A DNA stretch of 64,000 bases, from assembly GCA_037179385.1 (NCBI GenBank), contig CM074184.1, positions 11,364,001 to 11,428,000 of the forward strand. Direction: 5' to 3'. The translations under genes were made by a program, and so were the position numbers. Positions 48,801-60,800 of the stretch are shown piece after piece. This stretch comes from Holothuria scabra (lineage: Eukaryota > Echinodermata > Holothuroidea > Aspidochirotida > Holothuriidae). The notes under the pieces were generated by a model. The model worked only from the letters and a program-made list of their open reading frames with translations, searched no databases and had not been told where the DNA came from. The stretch's first letter is position 1, and every line of letters starts with the position of its first letter.

Positions 48801-51800
48801 AAAACGGTACATGTGGCTATGCTCATATTTGGTGTGTGGGTTGGTCATATTGAGTAGATGATCCCTATTGTTTTTGGTGGAGGTCAAAGGTCATTTGGGG
48901 TCACGAGAGGTCAAAGGTCAAAACTTCGTAAACACGATATCTTGAGAACGGTACATGTGACTATGCTCATATTTGGTGTGTGGGTTGGTCATATTGAGTA
49001 GATGATCCCTGTTGTTTTTGGTGGAGGTCAAAGGTCATTTGGGGTCACACGAGGTCAAAAGGTCAAAACTTCGTAAACACGATATCTCGAGAACGGTACT
49101 TGTGACTATGCTCATATGTGGTGTTTGGGTTGGTCATATTGAGTAGATAATCCCTATTGATTTTCGTGGAGGTCATAGGTCATTTGGGGTCACGAGAGGT
49201 CAATAGGTAAATTCCTTAAAAATTGTTGTACACGGTATCTCAAGAAGAGTAGGTGTGACTAATCTCATATTTGGTGTGTGCATTGGCCATATTGAGTAGT
49301 TGATCCCTATTGTTTTTGGTGGAGATCAAAAGGTCATTTGGGGTCACGAGAGGTCAAAAGGTCAAAACTTCGTTAACACGATATCTTGAGAACGGTACAT
49401 GTGACTATGCTCATATTTGGTGTGTGGGTTGGTCATATTGAGTAGATGATCCCTTTTGCTTTTGGTGGAGGTCAAAGGTCATTTGGGGTCACGAGAGGTC
49501 AAAAGGTCAAAACTTCATAGACACGATATCTCGAGAACGGTACATGTGACTGTGCTCATATTTGGTGTGTGGGTTGGTCATATTGAGTAGATAATCCCTA
49601 TTGATTTTTGTGGAGGTCAAAGGTCATTTGGGGTCACGAGAGGTCAATAGGTAAATTCCTTAAAAATTGCTTTTAAACACGGTATCTCAAGAAGGGTAAG
49701 TGTGACTAATCTTATATTCGGTGTGTGCCTTGGCCATATTGAGTAGATGATCCCTACTGTTTTTGGTGGAGATCAAAGGTAATTTGGGGTCACGAGAGGT
49801 CAAAAGGTCAAAATTTCATAAACACGATATCTCGAGAATGGTACATGTGACTATACTCATATTTGGCGAGTGTGTTGGTCATATTGCGTAGATGAACCCT
49901 ATAGTTTTAAGTGGAGGTCAAAGGTCATTTGGGGCCATGAGAGGTCAAAAGGTCAAAACTTCGTAAACACGATATCTCAAGAACGGTACATGTGACTGTG
50001 CTCATATTTAGTGTGTGGATTGGTCATATTGAGTAGATGATCCCTATTGATTTTCTGAAAGGTCAAAGTTCATTTGGAGTCAGCATGTTCAAAGCCTGAC
50101 AAGCTTTCCTGCACAGTCTTTCAAGAAATGTCACTTGTAGGGTCCTGTAACTTGTCCTGTAGATGGCACATAGTGAATACATGGTCCCAGAAGTTTTTGG
50201 TGGATGTCAAATGTCATTTGGGTTCACAACGGGCAAGGGGGATCTCAATGTAGGAAGATTGGATGCCTTGCATGGGTACTTTGTGGGCACATTATGGAGC
50301 CCTGTTAATTGAAAAACATTGCCAAGCAATGTCAATGTGAAAAAAGGCCTTACATTTCAGCGGCAAGGAATCACTAAGCCTGTTGGCTTTCTGGTTCATT
50401 TCTCTCCCTAGTTTCCATATCCTGCCAGTAACTCCAGTGAACCAACAAAAACTTTGAAAAGTCTTGTCAACATTCGGAAAGATTCTCTCCGCCTTGTCAA
50501 AGTTATGAGGTAAAAAAATTCGTTATTTTTGTACATATTTATGTGCAATGAATGTTCCAAGTGGCTGAAGACAGTTTATGCCTATATATAAGAAAAATGA
50601 ATAGTTGTCCCGAGTAGAATCATTTATCACAATTTAACTGGTTGTCCTGCAGGAATCTGGTGAAATCTGCTGATTTTCCAGAAATGTGTTTGTCACAAAG
50701 TTTCAGGTGATGGCAAGTCCACTTTAATGAAAAATCATACAATAACAAGTGAATTGACTTTATCGTCATTCTTGATTTCATGGAAATTACATTCATTGTA
50801 CTCTAAATTTTTGGTCTTTGGGACATTCTGTACAATTCTTAAAGTAGGCCCATCAGTCCAACAGAAATTCCAGTCCTCTTATGTGCAGGGACAGGGTTGT
50901 TTGAATGAAAACATGTTGATTAAAATCACACCTAAAATATATTATGTAATTTCAATTGAAATAGGTCATGATTTAAAGAAAAAATCTGATTTAAATCAAT
51001 ATATTTAATTTAAATCATGATTTTTTAAGAAATAAAAAAAAAAAAAAATTAACACCACTTAACAGAGATGTCTGTTCAAATACTTCTTTGCTAAAGATAC
51101 AGTATTTGCATTGCTGTATCTGCTGAGGAATACTATTGTGCTCTAGGGTTGGGCAGTACCTTAAAAATATTGGTACTGATATTGTAAGACACACAGACCT
51201 GTATTGAGGCAGTACCGGTTTTCAACTCTTGGGTAGGAAAGTTGGGTGAGAAGGAACCTAAGCCATGCATGGCCCCCACATTGTCCTGAACATTAATGCA
51301 TCTCGGTGTTTAATTGGGTTAATAACCATGCAGGAACCTCTGCTCTATATGTTTGTGTAAACATTTTAATCATCCACACATCCTAAGTTCTAACAGTTAT
51401 TTTAGTCAGCAAATATAATAAGTACCGGTAATTTTTTCAAATACCAGCATTTTTTTCAAGTACCGATATTAGTAACACACCAAATATCTTTGGTATTTTC
51501 ATTACCTGTACCTCTAGCACTGGTATTGAAGTCAGTACTGGTTTAACGCCCAACCCTAGTGTACACAATGTCTTTAAAGCCCTGTTTGTCTACATGGTTC
51601 ACAGTAGAATCATCAGTTTGCATGACATTTGCTTTATGAATTAACTTGTTTTAAAGATGTGTGCAAGAACTAGTGATACCAGGGAAGGTCAACAACCTTT
51701 GGGTGTCATCCTCTCCCAACACCATGCAAATACAGTATGGCATAAATTACCACCACTTTACAGTTGACGTGCAGAGCTGAGCACCAGTTGTGTCAGTCAC

Positions 51801-54800
51801 AAAGTTCACGTCTGAGATGTTTGTTCGAATTTGTCAACTTTTAATGCTTAATTGTCAGCTTTTTATGCTTAATTGTCAACTTTTTATGCTTAATTGTCAA
51901 CTTTTAATGCTTAATTGAGTTTGTTTAGTGACTGTCATGTATTTTTATTTGTGTAATTTACATATAAGCTATGTATTTTGCTATATAATCAATACAGAAA
52001 CTCCAAAGTTTGTTTATATGTAGTGGGTCAAGAATGCCCCATTCCATGCTATCTTCTGACAGAAATGTTTATTTTTCACCTTTCCTGGAGCTACTTTTAA
52101 TGACCCATTGGAAGGATTCTGCCAGGAATACAAAAAAAGGGGGAGCATTAATTATCAGTAAACATTAATTCAAATTAATGCTGTTGCTATCCTAGGTTAA
52201 AGTAACGAGTGGGTTTAGGGGGACAAAAATGTGCTTCAAGGCCCCTGTAAGGTGCAATTTAAAGGGTTTAAAGGCAATTTATTTGTGTAAGTTCAAACAT
52301 TGCTGAAAAGTTTCTTCTTTTTAAAAAGGAATAAAGATATTGACAATATGAAAAGGGGTGTGGGGAAGGATTTTACCAACCTTCTCTTGGAAACCTTTGG
52401 GAAGGGGAAGATAAATGCCCCCTTTCCCCCCTCTGGAATAAACACTGCATTGAAACTCATTTTAAGTCTTTCAACGCTTTTTCTCTCCTTTTTATGTTGC
52501 CAGGGAAACTGAAGATGGTACTGATTCAGATGACCTTTACTCAGTGGATTTTACTTTTGACAGTGAGGCCAGGGCAGCAATAACAATCTACTTTTTTGCC
52601 ACAGAAGAAGTTGAAAGTGGTGTTGCTAAGTAAGAAATCTTCTGCAAACTTTGTCTCTCTCAGTGGAATCTAATCAAAGTAAAATCGTCCAGATAGGTTG
52701 TAGTTTCTGTTACATGCTTTTAAAGTTAAAGATTCCAGGTTATGACATAGTTGCCAATTTACTCTATTTTGTGTCGTGGTAGTCTGAAGTGTTGAAAATA
52801 TTTGAGATGGGATACATAAATTAACTAGCAAAGGACAGAAACTATCAAGTGTTTGTTGGCCTGAAAACATTTGATCTCTACCAACAATTTAACACTTATT
52901 TCATTTCTTGAAAAGTTGTGCTTGTGCCATATATCCATTGCCAGTGTCATCAGTATTAATGAGACACTAGAGCTTAAAAAATCTGATGCTTTAGTTTGCA
53001 TCTGCCATATATACGTCGGTTATATTATGTGGTTTAGACGGGGTGAATAAATAAGCATGAGCTTTTACATTTTTCTTTAAATGTAATTACTAAATCCTAG
53101 ATACACAGCCAGAGATTCTACTCTGCGATCAGAAACATTCCGATACGATCGAGGTGCCAACCAACAGTTCTACCAACCAGCATTCACATTCTCCCCAGCA
53201 TCTTTTAATGAAGAAGAGGTAAGCAGTTGTTTGAAGTGTATACAGGTCTTACATTCACAGTATATCATTTGTGGGCAGCATCATGCTCATGCAGAATATA
53301 CCTTTGAATAAAACCATGTTTTCTCAAGGCTGTCTTACTTAGTTAAGTGGGATTTAAAGACACACTTACACAAATGTGTTATATATAGTGTCAGCTAGAT
53401 ATGAAATTGGAGTTCAAAAATAGTTCAAGTGAGTGAATGCACACAAAGGTATATATCTGTATATGTTTTGCTATCCAACAAGCTAGAGCAATGGATGTTG
53501 TCATATAGAGTGCCTCTATGCACACAATATGAATTTCTTTTTAGAATCTTCTATTTTTAAACAAGATTTAGTATCACATAAACTTCGAATCTAAAATATC
53601 AGGACTTAATTCGTAGTGCAAGAGCTTTCTTCCTGTCTTTGTGTTTTGCTATCATATCATTGTTTGTTTATATGTGTGTGTGTTTCTGTTTGTTGTATCT
53701 AGGGTGTAAATCATGGCTTCAAGGAAGCAATGGCTGACATAATAATATTTCATGCATTGATGCTCTGATACTAGTACTCAGTCCTGATAGTAGGGGCAAA
53801 GGTGCATTTTTAAGAATCATATCCTTCTGTTCATATTTACATTTGTGCTATAAACCAGTTAACCAGCTAAGTTTGCATAATTGGTATTATACTAATGTGG
53901 TCTACATGTTCTTTTGTTTTTCAGTTCAGCTATGATCCTCTGAAGGAAGTCATTCCCATTGTTATTCAGTGTTGTGTGGAAGAAGGAGAAGGTCAGTACA
54001 CAAGTAGGAAGTCCCCCTCCTTTTCATAATGCAGAAGGCAACTTGATCCCATACACAAATTCCTGGAAATACATTTTACAAATGAACTGTTTTGTCATGT
54101 TGTATTTTAAGATAATGAGATCCCCCCGTTTTGACTACACATCACACCCCAGATGGCACATGTAAATATTTGGCCTAGATGTATAACATTTTCATACCAT
54201 TAATTATGGTTTGTCATGGGGGAAGAAGACCAGCCGCTCACAGCACCTTTTAACCCTGCCCCAAACCTTTTCCCATCTTAGGATGCTCTGGTAATTTCTG
54301 TACTCCTCACTGAATAGCTTTCTGTTGCTCTTTAAAAAGTATTTGGTTTGTTGTCATTTTAATGTACAGTTTTAATGCACACTTTACAGTAATAACTAAT
54401 AAAAATATAATTATTTCAATTAAAATTTGTATTTCCTCATACGTTTTGTTACACTTTACTTGGTTCACATTTTATACATTTTCTTCTCCGTGCAACATTA
54501 TTTCCTTTCTTTACTTTTGGTATAGGCTTGAGCTTATTACATGGATGAATTTTCGAAATGACTGTTTTTATTTTTCCTTTATATTCTACAGAACATACAG
54601 GACATTGCCACACTCTGCTTGCAACTTTTGAAAGGACATCTGAAGGAACCTACGTTATCAAGTACCTTAAACAGAAACAGATGATTGAAGGAGTGTACTA
54701 TCTACTGCAAGAAATTTATGGAATAGAGAATAAAAATGCACAGCAAACCACCAAGGTAACAACTTGCTAATCTTTATTCTTCACATTTTGCATTATGGTA

Positions 54801-57800
54801 TCACTTTTACTAGTCTATTGAGTTAATGGTTTGATCAAATTGAACCTTGAAAAGTTTGAGAGTTATTGGATTTGAGGAAAACCATTTTCCTGCCATTGAA
54901 ATTGCTAGATGGTCAAGTGAAAGTGTAGCTTATTTTGGAGGGTCACTTAAAATGATCTGTCAGTTGTTCTTTCTTAGGCAAGTCAGTACAATGTCTAATC
55001 AATACACTGTTTTTATATCATTCCAATCCATTTTAATGTGTAATTTTGCCCTGCTGATTTTTGTTGCAAGACTGTACTCATCTCACTAAGTGTGTTTTTC
55101 CTCAGGTGGTACCTTTTTTTGTGGCCATTTAATACTTTTATTGCTTTCTGCTTACTTTGTCTAAGTTTATCTGTGACTTGATCTATCCTTTCCTCTAGCT
55201 GTTCTACATAATTCAGACTTGCTGATTTGAAACTGATACAAGTGTGCAACAGTTGTTGCTTTATAAGGCAGCATTTGAAACTGGGTCTTAAGACTGTTTG
55301 TTAGGTTAAAGTGTCAGTTTACAGGGTATTTTTAAGTTAAAATGAGAAGAACAGTTATTGCACAGTTAAGTGATCTGAAGTATTGTGGTGCAATGGTAAC
55401 AGACTTAAAGTAAATAGTTGCAAGTGTTCAGGGTGACGAAATTTTAGTTATTCTGCATAAAAATTTCAGCATCCAGAACCTAAACTCATGTAGTAGTTAT
55501 GTAAAATAATGTATCTATATTGGGTTGGATGCAATTGTAGGCATTTTATTATGAGTTGCTGGTTGAGAATGTCAATTGAACAACTGGCAAATTGAAGCAG
55601 TGGTATATGGCTGTTCTTTTTTGTCTTTATGTAGCTTTCATTTCATATTTGTTTAGATGTGCAGGGTCACATAAGGGTTCTAACTTTCAAATGATGACAT
55701 AAATTTGTTAAAGGGAAAGTTTAATGAAAGAAAAATTCAATTTTCATATGTGGAAAAAGAATCAAATTCACATGGTGTGTTGAAACTTGCATTCAAATTG
55801 GTCTGATATTTCTTGAGATATCAGTGAAGGAAGTCACTAGCTTTGTGTTCCAAAGTGATCTTGAGGGCATGAGAGATTGCATTAACAATGCTTTGTTTCC
55901 CTTTGGTTTTCTCAGACTGTTATGTTGTCCTTTAAGTTGATAGGGATAGGACCTGCCTGTGGCCCTCTGTGGGCTGGGGGTTTAAGGAGATGCCAACGGT
56001 ATTCCCACCTGTCATAAGAAGGGAAATGATACTTGCACTTGACCCAAAGCCTGTTTGAAAATAAATAAATTTTGAACCTTTTATTGAGTTGACTGACTCT
56101 AAATAGCACATTTGTGTTAGTGTGTCTTATATCGGACCTCACTTACAATCTTTAACAGGACCTCCCTGTGGGGAATGCAAAGAAAGGGAAATTCTCATGG
56201 CTATTATGCAATCACTTTCTGATAAGATGGTATTGTTGAGGAGAAAATTGGTTGTAAAGGTTAAAGATAAAATACTGTCGATTAATGGTGATATGATGTC
56301 ATATGTGCTTGCTTCAAGTTAACTTTTGTTGAAAATAAGAGACTTTACCTGCTCATATCTTGAGAAACACATCAAACTTCAATGCAAATTTCTCCTAAAT
56401 GCTTAGGACATGTACCCCTTACATACATCAAACTTGAAATAACCTTAAACCCTTCTTTTAATAATGTCTTCTTTTTTACATCTCTCAGAGTGAAGAAGAT
56501 GATCTATTAGATGACAACAGCTCTGATTGTGCCATATGTCTCTCAGATCCTCGAGACACTCTTATCCTTCCTTGTCGCCATCTTTGCCTTTGCAACTCAT
56601 GTGGTACGTAACAACAACCATTCCCTTCTAGACTTGTGGGAAGAGTATTTTGTTTTAAAAGAATGGATTTAATGTGAAGTTACCTTTCTTTAGTTTTAGT
56701 AACTTTGATCATTTGGGTCTAATTAATGTACGTTGACATTTTTGACCAGGTGAATTTAATTTGTGAAATACATGAACTATGAATGTAGTATTACTTTCTA
56801 AAGTTGGAAAGCACACAAATTTAGCAATATGTAAATGCCACTGTGATCATTAACAAGAACATCTTAAGAAATACTTTTCAAATGATGTTGTGTGATGGTA
56901 GCTATATTTTAAAAGTACAAATTCTGCTAAGATGACATCAGAGATATATGTGACTCCACATTGGATATCAGTGGCTGCACTGCTCAAACAAATTTTGTTG
57001 ACTGTATGGAAGTATTTAAAACCTGTTTGTTTCTTTGCCGTGCATACTGTGTACATACAAACTGCAGCTATATCGTTGACTTTTTGACATGTTGACATAA
57101 AATCAAAACCAGATGTTCTTGCCACTTCTCTGTGGTGTTTCCAGTTCCACATGGTCAGGAATACTCTCTGTTTGAGAATCTTGCCTTATTTTTCCCTTTG
57201 TTTCAAAATGTAGAAAATAAAGCTAATTACAGTTTCATTTCAGTTTTTAATGTTAAGATAAATTGATTTGGGTGAAGAGTGCATTGGTCACCATGCTAAA
57301 ATGATGTACCACAAAAAGGTTATCGGTCACTGTGCTGATTTTTACTCCATCAGCAGATGGAAAGAAGGTTGATTCTATATACTACATAGCTGTACTAGTA
57401 CATACAGTAAATCAATGCTTTTATGTGCTGTGAAAGTTATTTGTAGAAATTCGTTCATTCCAATGTTTTTTTTCTGTCGCATTTCCTTCTTGTTGGTTTC
57501 GATGATAAGAGAAACCTATGCAATCATGATGGCGTGTGTATGTGTGTGTGTATGTGTGTGTGTGTGTGTTTGTGACACTTTGCTTGTTACCACGATATCT
57601 CAAGATAGGAATGTCTGACAGTTTTCAAACTTGGTACATGGATGCGCCATATTGAGAGGAAGAACCCTATTGTTTTTGGCTGAGGTCAAAGGTCTTCTGA
57701 GGTCACCAGGGGTCAATTTCTGAAAACCTTGTTAGCACGATATCTCAAGGTATGAAACTTGGATAGATTTCATATTTGGTATGTGGATGCGTTATGGTCA

Positions 57801-60800
57801 GAAGATGGTCCCTATTGATTTTAGTGGAGGTCAAAGGTCAACTGGGGTCACCAGGGGTCAAAGTCTGAAAAGCTTGTTACCACGATATCTCAAGATAGGA
57901 AACTTGGATAGATTTCATATTTGGTATGTGGATGCGTTATAGTCAGAGGATGGTGCCTATTGTTTTTGGTAGAGGTCAAAGGTCATCTGGGGTCACTAGG
58001 GGTCTAAGTCTGAAAACCTTGTTAGCACAATATCTCAAGACAGGAAACTTGGATAGATTTCATATTTGGTGTGTCGATGCGTTATAGTCAGAAGATGGGC
58101 CCTATTGTTTTTGGCGGAGGTCAAAGGTCATCTGGGGTCACCGTTGGTCAAAGGCTGAAAATCTTGTTAGCATGATATCTCAAGGTAGGAAACCTGGATA
58201 GATTACATATTTGGCATGTGGATGCGTTATGGTCAGAAGATGGTGCCTATTGTTTTTGACGGAGGTCAAAGGTCATCTGGGGTCACCAGGGGTCAAAGGC
58301 TGAAAATCTTGTTAGCATGATATCTCAAGATAGGAAACTTGGATAGATTTCATATTTGGTATGTGGATGCGTTATAGTCAGAAAATGTTCCCTATTGTTT
58401 TTGACGGAGGTCAAAGGTCATCTGGGGTCACTGGGGGTCAAAGGCTGAAAATTTTGTTAGCACGGTATCTCAAGATAGGAAACTTGGATAGTATTCATAT
58501 TTGGTATGTGGATGCGTTATAGTCAGAAGATGGTCCCTATTTTTTGAGAGGAGGTCAAAGGTCATCTGGGGTCACCAGGGATCACAGTCTGGAAATCTGG
58601 TTAACATGATATCTCAAGATAGGAAACTTGGATAGATTTCATATTTGGCATGTGGATGTGTTGTAGTCAGGAGATGGTCCCTACAAAGATGCCAAGTATC
58701 CAGATTTAGGTAGAGTAATTACCATTCCACCCTAATCTGCAATTACAAAAATCCTCCAAAAATTCCCCCTTTCACATGATAAGGACCTTTGTCATACACT
58801 CAGCATTGTGAAAAGATTTTAACAGATGCATGCTGAAACATAGCCTGCTTGGGGGACATATTTTGCGCAAGTACTTGCACTGTGCTCGTATATTTCGCAT
58901 TACCTAATAACAAAGGGTAGTACACACTTGATACCTGCCAGGGCTGGAAAAAATGTAAATTTCCCTGGAAGCAAATCAAATTTCCCAGCAATTAATTCAA
59001 AATTTCCCCAAAGACATCACATGTTTACATACAAAAGTAGTCAAATTTCCCTCCAAATACCCAAATTTCCCTGCAATGACATTCCCAAATTGCTGGTTTT
59101 TTCCAGCCGTGATACCTGCTAAGAAGACTAGGTGAACTTCGACAGAAAATCTCTTTTAAAACCTTGTGATTGGTTCCATGCACCAATGATTACATACCTT
59201 CAGCCAATCACACCTCGGGACATTCAGTTTTAGTGTGTATTGCTAGCTAGAGGATCCCCAAAATTTCCACAATGGAAAACCTTAAAAAAGTTCACCATAT
59301 GATTTGTATATGGGTGGAAAAGTTAATAAATTGATGGTATTCTACAGTGACAATTCTTGACTTTGGGAAGAATTGAAAACTCAAAGCGTCTCACTCCCTA
59401 AACTGAGAAGTTTGTGTTGTGTTGTGTTGTGTTGTGTTGTGTTAACACATCTTAATTATTTCTTGATCATGTTAGAATCTAACATTTGAATGGGAAGATA
59501 ATGGTACATGATGGGATTATTTGAAATGGAACATTTGTGTATCATCAAAACCTCAATGCAGTTTTGCATTCTGGTTTTAAAATATCATCATGTTCACAGG
59601 AACAGTGTGCTTTTTACAGTAATTTATACAAATTCGGTTTACTAAAGTTTTTCAAATATAATAATACATATAAATGAATGTTTTGCTATAGCATAACTTA
59701 ATACCACTTCTTTTCCATACATTTTGTACTATACTTTCTAGATCTATGTAGATATCATCATAGGTAAAGGAATTCATTCCAGTGTGCTTTGTATATCTAT
59801 GAACAAAACTGCTCATTCTCTGTAGTGTCAGAAACTGCTTTTTCCTAGTGTCCGAGTTCTCTACTGTTGGCTCACATGCTATTAAAACATTCCTTTTCTT
59901 TTTGTTTAAACTTTAGCTGACAATCTCAGGTACCAAGCCAGCAGCTGTCCAATCTGCAGAGCTCGTAAGTTTTATCCTTTTGGGAATGGAAGAAAAACAG
60001 TGACACCTGTCATCCATATTTAACCCATTATTCAAAATATTGAAGCAAATTTTTTTTTTTTTGTTCTGATAGTCTTTACTTTAAAATTTAGTCATTATTG
60101 ACCCCTTCCCTGTGCATTGTAATGCTGGGAAACAATAAGTTAACACTGTAGCCAATGTAGATATAGTTTTGCTGCAAAACCATATAGCACTGCTTCACCC
60201 TGGGATAGCTCCTTACAAACTCAGTGTGTGTAATCATGTCGTGCACACAGGAACAGGCCTTTATTCTTATGTAGTTTCAATACAATTGGAGCATGGTGGC
60301 TTCATTGCTTTATCCAAAAACTGGACCCACACTATAAAAACCAGCAAAAATCTTCTACAGTCAAAGGAAACAGCTCCAATCAATCAGTTCAATCAGTTCT
60401 GGTGTCTGTGAGAGGATTTAGGCAGTACCCTTCATGACCAGCACTGACTAAAGCCATAGTATATTAGCATGGAGACTCATTCTAGCACAGACTTTACCAT
60501 ATTTTGTGGAGTATTGAAAGATCCATTTTATTGTAACTAGTGTGTTTTGCTACATGATGTGCATTATTTATGTTCCACCAACCATGCTTCTAGCTTTAAG
60601 GAAAGGTCAACAACTTTTAATTGTACTTAGACAAAAGCTTTAAAAGGGGGTATACTACTAATGTATGATAGTTATCTGTACAATGATGGGGGAATCCTTG
60701 GTGTTGTTAGGTAATTCTAATCATAGGCATGTTTCATGTAATGTATTGTCTGACAGACAATGTCCTCAGACAGCTGTAGTTTGACTCAGACCTTGACAAA

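Larger units (their letters stand above)
52630..56488 (+). other. MGRN1 introns 4 to 7
   Basis: Introns at 52630-53100, 53219-53924, 53992-54591 and 54756-56488. Apart from a SINE-like fragment at 55935-56080 I see only AT-rich unique-looking sequence. Confidence 0.7.
57495..59576. mobile_element. Helentron-associated (HINE/pearl-like) non-autonomous element 3, with insertions
   Basis: Left end GGTTTCGATGATAAGAGAAA and (TG)n (57535-57570) match element 1; right end TATCATCAAAACC, stem-loop AATGC...GCATT and CTGGTT at 59571-59576 also match. The array stops at about 58690 and about 760 bp of other DNA, including a hAT MITE and a pentamer microsatellite, separates it from the right end. Sits in intron 8, between the two exons of the RING. 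Confidence 0.7.

Noticed and set aside
47740..50100. Regular repeats considered as a CRISPR array
   Set aside because: Units are 145-157 bp with no short-repeat and unique-spacer alternation, and the locus is a metazoan intron.
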